Notes: generated from the sequence alone by a model not told the origin. 64,000 nt of DNA from Sphingomonas sp. (GCF_029239295.1 NZ_JAQZBC010000015.1:17371-81370), one strand, 5' to 3'. Positions 45,522 to 56,133 are shown, counted from the stretch's first letter. Numbers and translations: made by a program.

Positions 45522-46229
45522 ATGAGCGACGAAATCGAGTGGTGGGAATATGACGACGCGCAGGAGATGGCCGAGGCAGTAGCCGGCGACATCCAGTTCA
45601 TCATCGAAAGCGCGATCGACGCGCGCGGTGCTGCAGTGGTCGCGCTGTCAGGCGGAAAGACGCCTATTCCGATCTACCAGAAGCTCGCCGCTGCCAAGCT
45701 GGACTGGAAGCGCGTGACGATCGTACCGACGGATGAGCGCATCGTGCCCTTGGGCGATCCGCTCAGCAACGTGACCATGATCGGCAAGACCTTCATTCCA
45801 AGGGGCGCGCGGGTAATCCCGATCGTGCCGGCCGCAACCGACGACTATAAGGCGGCGGGCCGCTCGGCTGACGCGCTGATGCAGGATCTCCACTGGCCGC
45901 TCGACCTGTGCCTGTTGGGCGTGGGCGGCGATGGTCACACTGCGTCGATCTTCCCCGGTGCAGATTACGACGAGGCGCTGAACGGCCCGCGCGAACGCCG
46001 CGCGCTGGGCGTCATGCCCGATCCGCTGCCGCCCGAGGCGCCGGTCGCGCGCGTCACGCTGTCGCGCGCCGGGATCATCTCGGCGAAGGCGCTGATGATC
46101 GCGGTGACCGGCACGGCCAAGCGCAAGGTGCTGGAGGATGCGATCGCGCAGGGCGCCGGATCACCGTATCCGATCGGGCGCGTTCTGGCCGATGCCGAAC
46201 TGCCGGTGGACATCCACTGGGCTGAATAG
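45522..46229 (+). CDS. pgl: 6-phosphogluconolactonase
   Basis: Hydrolyses 6-phosphogluconolactone to 6-phosphogluconate. 235 residues of the glucosamine-6-phosphate isomerase-like family: VALSGGKTPIPIY, PTDERIVP, LLGVGGDGHTASIFPG. Located 103 bases downstream of zwf and 74 upstream of edd. Confidence 0.95.
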   Translation: MSDEIEWWEYDDAQEMAEAVAGDIQFIIESAIDARGAAVVALSGGKTPIPIYQKLAAAKLDWKRVTIVPTDERIVPLGDPLSNVTMIGKTFIPRGARVIPIVPAATDDYKAAGRSADALMQDLHWPLDLCLLGVGGDGHTASIFPGADYDEALNGPRERRALGVMPDPLPPEAPVARVTLSRAGIISAKALMIAVTGTAKRKVLEDAIAQGAGSPYPIGRVLADAELPVDIHWAE

Positions 46230-46262
46230 CGCCTGACGGGGCGCGTGGCCGGGCCGGCCGAT

Positions 46263-46290
46263 GCCCTTCGGCAGGCCCGGGACGAACGGA
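46263..46290. repeat. REP-like palindromic repeat unit between pgl and edd
   Basis: The segment GCCCTTCGGCAGGCCCGGGA followed by CGAACGGA resembles the dispersed 'CCCTTCGACAGGCTCAGG..GAACGGA' repeats common between sphingomonad genes. Only this one copy was noticed in the window. Confidence 0.45.
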
Positions 46291-46303
46291 GTGAAGTGCA
46301 ACA

Positions 46304-48139
46304 ATGCCCCAGCTGAACCCCATCGTGTCCGCCGTCACCGATCGCGTGATCGCGCGATCGCGTGACAGCCGGGCGCGCTACCTCGACCTGCTGACGCGCG
46401 AGCGCGACCAGTGGATCGGCCGCCCTTCGCTCGGCTGCGCCAACCTCGCCCATGCCTATGCCGGGACAGAGGAGGACCGCCCCGCCATGCGCACGGGCGA
46501 CGGCATGAACATCGGCATCGTCACTGCCTACAACGACATGCTCTCGGCCCACGCGGTATATTATCGCTACCCCGAGCAGATGAAGGTGTGGGCGCGTGAG
46601 GTCGGCGCGACGGCGCAGGTCGCAGGCGGCGTGCCCGCGATGTGCGACGGCGTGACGCAAGGCTATGCGGGCATGGAATTGTCGCTGTTCAGCCGCGACA
46701 CCATCGCGCTGTCCACCGCGATCGCGCTCAGCCACGGCACCTTCGAAGGCGCATTGCTGCTGGGCATCTGCGACAAGATCGTGCCGGGCCTGCTGATGGG
46801 GGCGCTGCGCTTCGGGCACCTGCCGATGCTGATGGTGCCAGGCGGGCCGATGCCGAGCGGCATTTCCAACAAGAGCAAGGCGGAGGTGCGCGAGCGTTTC
46901 GCCACCGGCGACGCAGGTCGCGAGGAATTGCTGGATAGCGAGATCGCCGCCTATCACACGCGCGGCACCTGCACCTTTTTCGGCACCGCAAATACCAATC
47001 AGATGATGATGGAGGTGATGGGCCTCCACATCCCCAACGCTGCCTTCGTCAATCCGGGCACCAAGCTGCGCCAGGCACTGACCCGCGCGGCGGTGCATCG
47101 CGTGGCCGGCCTCGGTTGGCGGGGCGAGGATTATCGCCCGATCGGTCACTGCATCGATGAGCGGGCGATCGTGAACGCGGCGGTGGGCCTGCTCGCGACC
47201 GGCGGCTCGACCAACCACCTGCTCCACCTGCCGGCGATCGCGCGCGCCGCCGGCATCGTGATCGACTGGGAGGACATGGACCGCCTGTCGAGCGCGGTGC
47301 CGCTGATCGCGCGCGTCTATCCCAACGGCGCCGCCGACGTGAACGGCTTCGAGGCGGCCGGCGGCATGGCCTTCGTTATTCGCGAGCTGCTGGCGAGCGG
47401 CCATCTGCACGGCGACATCCTGACCGCGGGCGGCCAATCGCTGAGCGACTATTCGGCCAAACCGACGCTGGAGAACGACTCGCTCGCGTGGCGCGATCCG
47501 GGGCCCAGCGGCGACGATACGATCCTGCGCACGTCCGCCGCGCCCTTTTCCGCTGACGGTGGCATGCGGATCCTTGCCGGCAACATCGGCCGCGCGTGCA
47601 TCAAGGTATCGGCGGTCGACCCGGAGCGCTGGATCGTCGAGGCCCCGGCGGCCGTATTCTGCGACCAGGCCGCCGTGCTCGCTGCCTTCCAGCGCGGCGA
47701 ACTCGATCGCGACGTGGTGGTGGTCGTCCGCTTCCAGGGTCCGCGCGCCAACGGCATGCCCGAATTGCACAAGCTGACCCCGCCCTTGGGCGTGCTTCAG
47801 AACCGCGGCTATCGCGTGGCGCTGGTCACCGACGGGCGAATGTCCGGCGCGTCCGGCAAGGTGCCGGCGGCGATTCATGTGTCTCCGGAGGCGTTGCCCG
47901 GCCTGAACGGCGCTGGCGGACCGATCGCGCTGATCCGCGATGGTGACATGATCCGCGTCGACGCAGTGGCGGGAACGCTCGGTGCGCTGGTCGACCCCGC
48001 GGAATGGGCAGCGCGCATCCCCGCGGCGGCGCCGGCAGCCGCCGACGGCTTCGGGCGCGAGCTGTTCGGCATGTTCCGCGGTCTCGCCGACGAGGCGGAA
48101 AAGGGCGCCTCGGCGGTGCTCGCGGGCGCGGGACTATAG
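46304..48139 (+). CDS. edd: Phosphogluconate dehydratase
   Basis: Dehydrates 6-phosphogluconate to 2-keto-3-deoxy-6-phosphogluconate. 611 residues of the IlvD/Edd family; cluster-ligand cysteines are visible in PAMCDGVTQG, GICDKIVPG and GTCTFFGTANTNQM. LVTDGRMSGASGKVPAAIH is the C-terminal family box. Third gene of the Entner-Doudoroff operon. Confidence 0.97.
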   Translation: MPQLNPIVSAVTDRVIARSRDSRARYLDLLTRERDQWIGRPSLGCANLAHAYAGTEEDRPAMRTGDGMNIGIVTAYNDMLSAHAVYYRYPEQMKVWAREVGATAQVAGGVPAMCDGVTQGYAGMELSLFSRDTIALSTAIALSHGTFEGALLLGICDKIVPGLLMGALRFGHLPMLMVPGGPMPSGISNKSKAEVRERFATGDAGREELLDSEIAAYHTRGTCTFFGTANTNQMMMEVMGLHIPNAAFVNPGTKLRQALTRAAVHRVAGLGWRGEDYRPIGHCIDERAIVNAAVGLLATGGSTNHLLHLPAIARAAGIVIDWEDMDRLSSAVPLIARVYPNGAADVNGFEAAGGMAFVIRELLASGHLHGDILTAGGQSLSDYSAKPTLENDSLAWRDPGPSGDDTILRTSAAPFSADGGMRILAGNIGRACIKVSAVDPERWIVEAPAAVFCDQAAVLAAFQRGELDRDVVVVVRFQGPRANGMPELHKLTPPLGVLQNRGYRVALVTDGRMSGASGKVPAAIHVSPEALPGLNGAGGPIALIRDGDMIRVDAVAGTLGALVDPAEWAARIPAAAPAAADGFGRELFGMFRGLADEAEKGASAVLAGAGL

Positions 48140-48217
48140 CTCCGCGGTGAGGCGCCAGCGCTTCACGCCCCTGACGTTGTTACCCGCAAGGCGATGCCGC
48201 GCGGCTTGGGAGTTTGA

Positions 48218-49189
48218 ATGATGGACATCGTTTCGGTCGATATCGGCGGCACACACTCCCGCTTTGCGATCGCGGGAGTCGAGAATGGCCGGGTCGTTTC
48301 GCTGGGCGAGCCGATCACGCTGAAGACGGCCGAATATGCCAGTCTGCAGACGGCGTGGCAGATGTTCGAACGCAAGCTCGATCGCCCCGCCCCGCGCGCT
48401 GCAGCGATCGCGGTGGCCTCGCCAGTGACTGGCGACATCATCCGCCTGACCAATAATCCCTGGGTGATCCGCCCGTCGCTGATCCCCGAGCGGCTGGGCG
48501 TCGACAGCTACACGATTATCAACGATTTCGGCGCGATTGGCCATGCCGTCGCGCAGCTTCCCGACACGGCGTTCGACCATCTCTGCGGACCAGACACGCC
48601 GCTCCCCGACAAGGGCGTGACCACCGTTTGTGGGCCCGGCACCGGGCTGGGCGTCGCGCAGGTCTTCAAGACCGGCGGCAATTATCACGTCCTGCCGACC
48701 GAGGGCGGTCATATCGATTTCGCCCCGCTCGACGACATTGAGGACGCGCTGCTGAAGCGGTTGCGGCGCACCTTCACCCGCGTGTCGGCGGAACGGATTT
48801 GCGCCGGCCCCGGCATCGTTGGCATCTATGAGATGCTGGCCGAGATGGAGGGCCGCCCCGTCCGCATGCGCGACGACAAGGTGATCTGGACCGAGGCACT
48901 CGAGGGCACCGATCCGATCGCGCTGGCCGCGCTCGACCGCTTCTGCCTCGCGCTCGGCGCGACTGCGGGCGATCTGGCACTGGCGCATGGCGCTAACGGC
49001 GTCGTGATCGGCGGCGGGCTGGGCCTGCGGATCAAGGATCGGCTGCTTCGCTCCGGCTTCGGCCACCGCTTCGTCGCCAAGGGGCGCTTCCAGTCAATGA
49101 TGAGCGGCATCCCGGTGAAGCTCATCACCCATCCGCAGCCGGGCCTGTTCGGCGCCGCTGCTGCCTTTGCACAGGAACATACGGCATGA
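48218..49189 (+). CDS. glk: Glucokinase
   Basis: Phosphorylates glucose with ATP. 323 residues of the bacterial Glk family: VDIGGTHSRFAIAG (phosphate 1), FGAIGHAV with the catalytic Asp in NDFGA, CGPGTGLGVAQV, and EGGHIDFAP. ATG 48218 or ATG 48221; GGGAG precedes them. Its last bases overlap the eda start (ATGA). Confidence 0.95.
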   Translation: MMDIVSVDIGGTHSRFAIAGVENGRVVSLGEPITLKTAEYASLQTAWQMFERKLDRPAPRAAAIAVASPVTGDIIRLTNNPWVIRPSLIPERLGVDSYTIINDFGAIGHAVAQLPDTAFDHLCGPDTPLPDKGVTTVCGPGTGLGVAQVFKTGGNYHVLPTEGGHIDFAPLDDIEDALLKRLRRTFTRVSAERICAGPGIVGIYEMLAEMEGRPVRMRDDKVIWTEALEGTDPIALAALDRFCLALGATAGDLALAHGANGVVIGGGLGLRIKDRLLRSGFGHRFVAKGRFQSMMSGIPVKLITHPQPGLFGAAAAFAQEHTA

Positions 49190-49791
49190 GCGAAATCGGA
49201 AACATCATGCGGACGAGCGCGGTGATTCCGGTGCTGGTCATCGAGGACGCCGCCACGGCGCGCCCGATGGCCGAGGCGCTGGTCGCCGGCGGGCTGAGGG
49301 TGCTGGAGGTGACGATGCGCACCCCGGCCGCGCTGGATGCGATCCGCGAGATGAAGCAGGTGCCCGGCGCGATCGTCGGCGCCGGCACGGTGGTGACGAC
49401 CGACCAGTTCGAACAAGTGATTGATGCCGGCGCCGAGTTCATCGTGTCGCCGGGCCTGACCGAGCGACTGGCAGAGCCGATCATTGCGAGCGGCGTTCCG
49501 TTCCTGCCGGGGGTCGCTACCGCGGGCGACATCATGCGGGGGCTGGACCTGGGCCTTACGCATTTCAAATTCTTTCCGGCCGAAACATCCGGCGGGATCA
49601 AGGCACTGAAGGCTCTCGCCGCGCCCTTCTATCAATGCCATTTCTGCCCAACCGGCGGGATTACCGAGGCAAGCGCGCCGACCTGGCTAGCGTTCGATCG
49701 GGTGCTCTGCGTCGGCGGTAGCTGGGTCACCGGCGGCACCCCGGCGGAGATCGAGGCCAAGGCACGCGCCGCGGCGGCGCTGCGCGGCTGA
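49186..49791 (+). CDS. eda: 2-dehydro-3-deoxyphosphogluconate (KDPG) aldolase
   Basis: Cleaves KDPG to pyruvate and glyceraldehyde 3-phosphate. 201 residues: Glu41 in LEVTMRTP, the Schiff-base Lys128 in THFKFFPAE, and phosphate-binding PTGGI. Coupled to glk by a four-base overlap. Last gene of the operon, with a strong hairpin downstream. Confidence 0.97.
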   Translation: MSEIGNIMRTSAVIPVLVIEDAATARPMAEALVAGGLRVLEVTMRTPAALDAIREMKQVPGAIVGAGTVVTTDQFEQVIDAGAEFIVSPGLTERLAEPIIASGVPFLPGVATAGDIMRGLDLGLTHFKFFPAETSGGIKALKALAAPFYQCHFCPTGGITEASAPTWLAFDRVLCVGGSWVTGGTPAEIEAKARAAAALRG

Positions 49792-49842
49792 ACCGACACA
49801 CTGGCACCCGCTCGCCCGGCTGCCTCCTCCGGCTCTTGTCAG

Positions 49843-49871
49843 GTGAGCCCGGCGGCAACCGCCGGGCTCAC
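49843..49871. terminator. Bidirectional terminator between eda and rmuC
   Basis: GTGAGCCCGGCGG-CAA-CCGCCGGGCTCAC is a perfect 13-bp stem between convergent genes; its right arm includes the rmuC stop codon. Confidence 0.75.
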
Positions 49872-51250
49872 TCAGCGGCGTCTGCCTCGGCGATCAGCTT
49901 CGTCAGCGGACGCGCTGCCTGTTCCACCACCGGTGGGACCTCAATCGCCTTGCCCGCGGTATCGATCTTCAACGCCTCGAAACGCCTCGCCTGGGTGAGC
50001 ACCTGGGATTCAAGGCTGCCGACGAACTGGTTGTACGCCGTCATCGCGGTATCCAGGTTCTTGCCCAATTTCGCGACGTGGCCGCCCATCACGGAGAGGC
50101 GCGCGTACAGATCCTTGCCCAACTGGGCGATCTCGCGTGCTTCCTTGGCCAGCATCTCCTGCCGCCATACCGCGGCGACGGTGCGGGAAATGGCGATCAG
50201 GTTGGTTGGCGTCGCCAGCAGGACCTTACGGTCAAAGGCATAATCCCACAGCGTCGGATCATGCTCCAGCGCGGCCGATAGAAAATGCTCGCCCGGCACG
50301 AACATCACCACATAATCGGGCGCGTCCTCGAACTGGTTCCAATAGGCCTTCGCACCCAGCCCGTTGACATGCGCGCGCATGGCGGCGGCATGGGCGTTAA
50401 GACCGGCGGTCCGCTCCGCCTCGTCCACGGCACCAAAGGCGTCCTGATAGGCGTTCAGCGACACCTTTGCGTCGATCACCAGAGACTTGCCGCCTGGGAT
50501 ACGCACGATCACGTCCGGTCGAAAACGGGCACCATCCGCATCGGTCACCGACACTTCGGTCTGAAAGTCGGCGTGTTCGGAGAGGCCGCAACTTTCCAGC
50601 ACGTTGCGTAGCTGCTGCTCGCCCCAGCGGCCGCGCGCCTTGGGCGCGTTGCGCAGTGCATTCACCAGCCGCGCTGCCTCGCTGCGGACCGATTCCTGCC
50701 CCACCCGCATCTGCTCGATCTGGCCGCGCAATTCGCCAAAGGCGTCGCGACGCTCGGCTTCGATCTTCGCCACGCCTTCCTCATAGCGTTGCAGCCGGTC
50801 GCTCACCGGCTGAAGCATCGCTTTCAGGTTCTGCCCGGCGGTTTCCTCGGATTCGCGGAAACGTTCGTTGGCGCGCTGCAGAAACCGGTCCTGCGCCTCA
50901 GCCAGCAGCTTCTGCCCGACCTGGCCAAATTGTGCGGCCAGCGCGTCCTTGGCCTCGCGCAATTCGGCCAGCCGCGCGTCAAAGCCGCGCGCTTCCGCCT
51001 CCAGCCGCGCAATGTCCGCCCGCGCGGCATCGCGATCGTCGCGGATCGCGGCCAGTTCCTGACGCAACGCGTCAGCGGCCCGGGCGCGCTCCTCCGCGCC
51101 GGCCAGATCCACGATCGCTTTCTTGAATTCCGCCGCGCGCGCATCGCGTTCGGCCCGAAGCGTCGCCGCCGTGCGGCTGGCAAGCCACCAACCGGCGGCC
51201 AGCCCAAGCACCAGCGCTACGAAAATGAACAGGATGGCGACAGGCTCCAC
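49868..51250 (-). CDS. rmuC: DNA recombination protein RmuC
   Basis: Membrane-anchored coiled-coil protein that limits DNA inversions; relatives carry a PD-(D/E)XK-like nuclease fold. 460 residues: transmembrane segment at about 4-23, a long coiled coil (about 25-180, Ala/Arg/Glu-rich) and the RmuC domain (ARGRWGEQQLRNVLE, VRIPGGKSLVIDAKVSL, DYVVMFVPGEHF). The stop codon lies inside a terminator hairpin. Peptide deformylase is upstream on the same strand, 62 bases away. Confidence 0.93.
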   Translation of the reverse strand: MEPVAILFIFVALVLGLAAGWWLASRTAATLRAERDARAAEFKKAIVDLAGAEERARAADALRQELAAIRDDRDAARADIARLEAEARGFDARLAELREAKDALAAQFGQVGQKLLAEAQDRFLQRANERFRESEETAGQNLKAMLQPVSDRLQRYEEGVAKIEAERRDAFGELRGQIEQMRVGQESVRSEAARLVNALRNAPKARGRWGEQQLRNVLESCGLSEHADFQTEVSVTDADGARFRPDVIVRIPGGKSLVIDAKVSLNAYQDAFGAVDEAERTAGLNAHAAAMRAHVNGLGAKAYWNQFEDAPDYVVMFVPGEHFLSAALEHDPTLWDYAFDRKVLLATPTNLIAISRTVAAVWRQEMLAKEAREIAQLGKDLYARLSVMGGHVAKLGKNLDTAMTAYNQFVGSLESQVLTQARRFEALKIDTAGKAIEVPPVVEQAARPLTKLIAEADAAE

Positions 51251-51312
51251 GCTTCCTCCAATCTGGAACGAAGCGCGAACCTATCGATCGCCACCGCTAG
51301 TGGCAAGCCGCC

Positions 51313-51861
51313 TCAGGCGGCGTTCTTGCGTGCCTTAGCCAGCTTCTTCAGCAGCATGTCGCGCTTCAGGCGGGTGATATGGTCGATGAACAGCACGCCG
51401 TTCAAATGATCGATCTCATGCTGCATGCAGGTGGCGAGAAGGCCATCCATTTCCTCTTCATGCCGGTTGCCGTCGACATCGAGCCAAGCGACGCGGCAGC
51501 GTGCAGGACGCTCCACCTCGGCATATTGCTCGGGGATGGACAGGCACCCTTCCTGATAGCGGGACAGCTCCTCCGATTCCCACAGGATCTCGGGGTTGAT
51601 GTACGCCCGGGGATCGCGAACCGTGGCAGGGGTTTCGCCCTCCTCCACCGGCTCATCGCTCTGCCGGTCCTGAAGGTCGATGACGACCACGCGGCGCAGC
51701 ACACCGACCTGGATCGCGGCAAGGCCAATCCCGTGCGCGTCATACATCGTGTCGGTCATGTCGGAAACGAGCTGACGCACATCGTCGTCGATCGTCGCCA
51801 CGGGTTCGCACATCTGACGAAGGCGGGGATCGGGAATTTCTACAATGGGAAGAACGGCCAT
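51313..51861 (-). CDS. def: Peptide deformylase
   Basis: Metallohydrolase removing the formyl group from new proteins. 182 residues with the three motifs [10 protein letters not shown] (44-53), EGCLSIP (Cys106) and QHEIDHLNG (His148, Glu149, His152). fmt, which makes the formylated initiator tRNA, lies nearby on the other strand beyond recR. Confidence 0.98.
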   Translation of the reverse strand: MAVLPIVEIPDPRLRQMCEPVATIDDDVRQLVSDMTDTMYDAHGIGLAAIQVGVLRRVVVIDLQDRQSDEPVEEGETPATVRDPRAYINPEILWESEELSRYQEGCLSIPEQYAEVERPARCRVAWLDVDGNRHEEEMDGLLATCMQHEIDHLNGVLFIDHITRLKRDMLLKKLAKARKNAA

Positions 51862-51921
51862 GGCGGGCAGATATTGGCAGCGGTCGCCCGAATCAAGCGA
51901 AGCGGCCGAATGCCACCTTGA

Positions 51922-52518
51922 TCAGGCGACGGGGCGCCGCGCCCGCAGCGCCTGCGCGAGTGTTCCCTCGTCCAGATAATCGAGCTCTCCCCCCACCGGA
52001 AGGCCGTGGGCGAGCTGAGTCAGACGAACCGGATAGCGTTCCAGCCGCTCGGCGATGTAGTGCGCGGTCGTCTGACCCTCCAGCGTCGCGTTCATCGCCA
52101 GCACCACTTCGTCGATCCCGCCCGCCTCGATCCGGCGCACCAGTTGATCGATCGACAGATCCTCGGGCCGCACGCCCTCCAGCGCCGACAGCCGCCCGCC
52201 CAGCACGTGGAAGCGGCCCGGAAACAACCGCGACCGATCCAGCGCCCACAGGTCGGCGACTTCCTCCACGACGCACAGCGACCGCGCATCCCGGCGCGGA
52301 TCGACGCAGATCGCACAGGGATCGATCGTGTCGACATTGCCGCAGATCGAGCAGGTCGCGAGCCGCTCCTCCACCGCCTGCAGCGCAGAAAGCAGCGGGA
52401 TCAAGGCGCCCTCGCGCTTCTTGACGAGGTGAAGCACCGCCCGCCGTGCCGATCGCGGCCCCAGCCCGGGCAGCCGCGCCAACGCGCCCGTCAGCGCCTC
52501 GATCTCCTGTGATGCCAT
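51922..52518 (-). CDS. recR: Recombination protein RecR
   Basis: Works with RecO and RecF to load RecA at gaps. 198 residues: helix-hairpin-helix ([18 protein letters not shown]), a four-Cys zinc finger ([16 protein letters not shown]), and a Toprim domain ([24 protein letters not shown]). Divergent from fmt with 56 bases between. No dnaX-ybaB partner in view. Confidence 0.96.
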   Translation of the reverse strand: MASQEIEALTGALARLPGLGPRSARRAVLHLVKKREGALIPLLSALQAVEERLATCSICGNVDTIDPCAICVDPRRDARSLCVVEEVADLWALDRSRLFPGRFHVLGGRLSALEGVRPEDLSIDQLVRRIEAGGIDEVVLAMNATLEGQTTAHYIAERLERYPVRLTQLAHGLPVGGELDYLDEGTLAQALRARRPVA

Positions 52519-52574
52519 CCTGGGAACAGATAGGGGGTTGCGTCCACGTCCGCCAGCGCGTTGAAGCGCCCGCC

Positions 52575-53489
52575 ATGCGGATCATCTTCATGGGCACGCC
52601 CGCGTTCGCCGTCCCGGCTCTGGAAGCGCTGGTCGCCGCCGGGCATCAGATCGTCGCCGCCTACAGCCAGCCGCCGCGTCCGGGCGGGCGGCGCGGCCGC
52701 GCGCTGGTCCCCTCCCCCGTTCACGCGGCGGCGGAGGCGCTCGGCATTCCGGTGCACACGCCGGTATCGCTACGCAATGCCGAGGAGCAGGCGACATTCG
52801 CCGGGCTGGGCGCCGACGTTGCGGTGGTGGCGGCCTACGGCCTCATCCTGCCGCGCCCAATCCTCGACGCGCCGCGGTTCGGCTGCCTCAACATTCACGG
52901 ATCGCTGCTCCCGCGCTGGCGGGGCGCCGCGCCGATCCAGCGCGCGATCCTGGCGGGTGATGCCGAAACAGGCGTGGGCATCATGCAGATGGAGGCCGGG
53001 CTCGACACAGGACCGGTCCGTCTGGAAGGACGCACCCCGATCGCGGCGAAGACCGCTGGCGAGTTGACCGACGAACTGGCGCAAATGGGCGCGCAGCTGA
53101 TGGTCACCGTGCTTACGGATCTCGACAGCCATCCGCCCGTCGCCCAGCCGGAGGACGGCATCACCTATGCGGCAAAGATCTCCAAGGAGGAAATGCGGCT
53201 CGATTTCACACCTGCCGCTGAAGTGGTCGAGCGACAGGTGCGCGCGTTCAATCCACCGGGCGCCTGGTTCGAAGCGAACGGCGAGCGGGTGCGCCTGCTC
53301 GCCGCCGACGTCATCACCGATACTGGTGCGGCCCCAACGACGCCAGGCGAGGTCATCGACGATCGGCTGACGATCGCCTGCGGCAGCGGCGCGCTGCGGC
53401 CCACGCTTGTCCAGCGCGCAGGCCGGGGCGTGATGAGCGTCGATGAGCTGCTCCGCGGCTTCCCGATACCGGCCGGCACGCGCCTGTGA
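52575..53489 (+). CDS. fmt: Methionyl-tRNA formyltransferase
   Basis: Formylates Met-tRNA(fMet) with 10-formyl-tetrahydrofolate. 304 residues: [12 protein letters not shown], the active site [15 protein letters not shown] with Asn and His, and a C-terminal OB-like domain. ATG 52575 fits the family start; longer frame upstream is antisense to recR. Stop overlaps truA by four bases. Confidence 0.97.
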   Translation: MRIIFMGTPAFAVPALEALVAAGHQIVAAYSQPPRPGGRRGRALVPSPVHAAAEALGIPVHTPVSLRNAEEQATFAGLGADVAVVAAYGLILPRPILDAPRFGCLNIHGSLLPRWRGAAPIQRAILAGDAETGVGIMQMEAGLDTGPVRLEGRTPIAAKTAGELTDELAQMGAQLMVTVLTDLDSHPPVAQPEDGITYAAKISKEEMRLDFTPAAEVVERQVRAFNPPGAWFEANGERVRLLAADVITDTGAAPTTPGEVIDDRLTIACGSGALRPTLVQRAGRGVMSVDELLRGFPIPAGTRL

Positions 53490-54250
53490 CCCGCTTCGCG
53501 CTGACGGTCGAGTTCGACGGGCGGCCCTTCATGGGCTGGCAGCGGCAGGACCATGGCCCCAGCGTGCAACAGGCGATCGAGGATGCCGCGTTTGCGGTGA
53601 CTGGCGAGCGCACCACCGTCCATGCCGCCGGCCGCACCGATGCCGGCGTACACGCCACCGCGATGCGCGCGCATGTCGACATCACCAAGCCGATCACTGC
53701 CTTTCGGCTGAGCGAGGCGTTGAACGCACGGCTGCGCCCCAACCCGGTGGCGATCCTGGCGTGCGAGGTCGTGCCGGACGATTGGCACGCGCGCTTCTCC
53801 TGCCTTGGCCGATCCTACGAATATCGCATCGTCAATCGCCGCGCGCCGCTCACCTGGGAAAAGGGTCTCGCCTGGCAGGTCTCCCAGCCGCTTGATGCCG
53901 CGGCAATGCACGATGCCGCGCAATTGCTGGTCGGGCGGCATGATTTCACCACCTTCCGCTCTGCGCATTGCCAGTCGGCAAGCCCCGTGAAATCAGTCGA
54001 CCGGCTGGCGGTGCACCGCACGGGCGATCGCATCATGGTGGAGGCGGCAGCGCGCTCCTTCCTTCACCATCAGGTCCGCTCGATGGTTGGCTGCCTGGCA
54101 CTGGTCGGGCTGGGTCGCTGGTCTGCGCAGGATCTGCGCGCGGCGCTGGAGGCGGCGGACCGCACCCGACTTGGCCTCAATGCACCGCCCGACGGCCTGT
54201 TCTTCATGGGCGCGGTCTATCCCGCCCCCCAAGGGGGGACGCCGGCCTAA
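53486..54250 (+). CDS. truA: tRNA pseudouridine(38-40) synthase TruA
   Basis: Makes pseudouridine in the tRNA anticodon arm. 254 residues with the catalytic Asp52 in [21 protein letters not shown] and [12 protein letters not shown]. The start is GTG 53486, overlapping the fmt stop (GTGA), so coupled translation is likely. Its end overlaps the convergent gamma-glutamyltransferase by four bases. Confidence 0.96.
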   Translation: MTRFALTVEFDGRPFMGWQRQDHGPSVQQAIEDAAFAVTGERTTVHAAGRTDAGVHATAMRAHVDITKPITAFRLSEALNARLRPNPVAILACEVVPDDWHARFSCLGRSYEYRIVNRRAPLTWEKGLAWQVSQPLDAAAMHDAAQLLVGRHDFTTFRSAHCQSASPVKSVDRLAVHRTGDRIMVEAAARSFLHHQVRSMVGCLALVGLGRWSAQDLRAALEAADRTRLGLNAPPDGLFFMGAVYPAPQGGTPA

Positions 54251-56133
54251 TAGGCCAGCGCGCACCCATCCGCGCGCATCTCGCTTGCCGCGCCGTAAAC
54301 ACGGGTGTCGCCGTCCATCCGATGTTCGACGCACTGATATCGGCCAAAGCTGCCGTCCGGGTCGCCGATCGACCACCCCATCTCGGCCAGCTTCTGCCGG
54401 GTTGCCAGCGGCACCCCGCTTTCCAGGCGCAAGCGCCCGGTCGGCGCCAGCCCCGGATCATCCTCGCCCATCGACTGCGACGATCCTTCGTGGTGCCAGC
54501 GCGGCGCGTCGCCGGCAGACTGCGCCTCCAGCCCATAATCGACGCGGTTGACGATGATCTGCGTCTGCCCCTGCGGCTGCATGTCGCCGCCCATCACGCC
54601 AAAGCTCATCCACGGGTTTGCACCACGCGTCGCAAAGCCCGGAATGATCGTCTGGAACGGCCGCTTGCCCGGCGCATAGATATTGGGGTGGCCGTCCTTC
54701 AGGCTGAACAACTGCCCGCGATCCTGGAACATAAAGCCAAGGCCGTCGGCTACCAGCCCCGAACCCATGCCGCGGAAGTTGGACTGGATCATCGACACCA
54801 TCATCCCGTCCTTGTCGGCGCAGGAGAAATAGGTGGTGTCGCCGCGGCTCGGCGCCTGCCCCGGATAGACCGGTGTCAGGATACGATCGGGCCGGATCAG
54901 CTTCGCGCGCTGGGCGGCATATTCCTTGGAAACCAGCCAATCGACCGGCACGTCGGAAAACTTGGGATCGGCATAGAAACGCGCGCGATCCTCATAGGCC
55001 AGCCGCTTTGCCTCCGCCTGAAGATGGATCGACAGCGGCGATTGGAAGCCGGCATCCTTCAGGTCGAAATGCTCGAGGATGTTGAGCATCTGAAGCGTGG
55101 CGATCCCCTGCGTGTTGGCGCCCAGCGCATGGACGGTGCTGCCGCGATAATCGGTGTGGTTGGGGTCGATCCATTCGGAGCGGTGTGCTGCCAGATCCTC
55201 ATAGCGCAGCCAGCCGCCGATCCGCTTGAAATAGCGGTCCATGGTGCGCGCCAGATCACCGGCGTAGAAGGCGTCGCGGCCGCCCGCGGCGATCGTGCGA
55301 TAAGTGCGCGCGAGGTCGGGATTGCGGAACACCTGTCCTGCCGCCGGTCCCTTCCCGTCAGCCATGCCCCATGTCTTCAGCGCGTTCGCCGTCTCTTCCA
55401 CGCCGTTCCCGGCGCGGGCGAAGTTCGCCATGCTGCGACGGATGTAATAAGCAATGATGTCGGGGACCGGCGTCCCTGCTTCGGCCATGGCGATCGCCGG
55501 TTCGAACAGCACCTTCCACGGCAATTTGCCGTAGCGCTGGTGCATCGTCCACCAGCCATCAACCGTGCCCGGCACCGAAACCGTGATCGCCCCCAGCGGC
55601 GGCAGCGCACCGTTCTTCGCCCGGCCGCGCACCGTGTCGAGCGACAGGCCACGCGGGCTGGCGCCCGACCCGGCAAGCCCTACGACCTTCTTCAGCTTCG
55701 GATCCCAGATCATCGCATAAACGTCGCCGCCGATGCCGCTGGCGGTCGGCTCCAGCAAGCCGAGGCAGGCGTTCATTGCGATTGCCGCATCGACCGCCGA
55801 TCCGCCACGCTTCAGCATGTCGATGCCCGCCTGCGTGGCGAGCGGGTGGGCGGTGCCGGCCGCGCCGTTCAGGCCATAGACCGCCGTGCGCGAAGCGAAG
55901 CTCGCTCCCACCGGTCGGTCGCCCGCATGCACGTCGGGGCGGATGAAGCGATCTTCACCCGGCGCCCAGTATCTTGGCAGTTCGGCGGCCTTCGCGGTGG
56001 CCGGCTGCGGCGCCCCGCCCTGCCCCGGCCCCTCGGTTCCCTGCGACTGGCTGGACGTTCCCTGCTGCGCCCGCGCGAACGTGGGAGCGATGGCAAGCGC
56101 CGGCAGCGTGGCAACAAAGGTTCTACGTCGCAT
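54247..56133 (-). CDS. Gamma-glutamyltransferase family protein
   Basis: N-terminal-nucleophile hydrolase that self-cleaves and transfers or hydrolyses gamma-glutamyl groups, probably periplasmic. 628 residues: an N-terminal signal with RRRTF followed by an Ala-rich hydrophobic stretch, which could be Tat-type; large-subunit marks [13 protein letters not shown]; then nucleophile Thr433 in [15 protein letters not shown] and the small subunit ([20 protein letters not shown]). The His of the usual TTH is replaced by Tyr, as in some acylase-like branches, so glutathione may not be the substrate. GGGGAG precedes ATG 56133. Confidence 0.88.
   Translation of the reverse strand: MRRRTFVATLPALAIAPTFARAQQGTSSQSQGTEGPGQGGAPQPATAKAAELPRYWAPGEDRFIRPDVHAGDRPVGASFASRTAVYGLNGAAGTAHPLATQAGIDMLKRGGSAVDAAIAMNACLGLLEPTASGIGGDVYAMIWDPKLKKVVGLAGSGASPRGLSLDTVRGRAKNGALPPLGAITVSVPGTVDGWWTMHQRYGKLPWKVLFEPAIAMAEAGTPVPDIIAYYIRRSMANFARAGNGVEETANALKTWGMADGKGPAAGQVFRNPDLARTYRTIAAGGRDAFYAGDLARTMDRYFKRIGGWLRYEDLAAHRSEWIDPNHTDYRGSTVHALGANTQGIATLQMLNILEHFDLKDAGFQSPLSIHLQAEAKRLAYEDRARFYADPKFSDVPVDWLVSKEYAAQRAKLIRPDRILTPVYPGQAPSRGDTTYFSCADKDGMMVSMIQSNFRGMGSGLVADGLGFMFQDRGQLFSLKDGHPNIYAPGKRPFQTIIPGFATRGANPWMSFGVMGGDMQPQGQTQIIVNRVDYGLEAQSAGDAPRWHHEGSSQSMGEDDPGLAPTGRLRLESGVPLATRQKLAEMGWSIGDPDGSFGRYQCVEHRMDGDTRVYGAASEMRADGCALAY

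Noticed and set aside
45965..47878. A 637-codon minus-strand frame antisense to edd
   Set aside because: Same codon-bias shadow; edd is part of a recognised operon.
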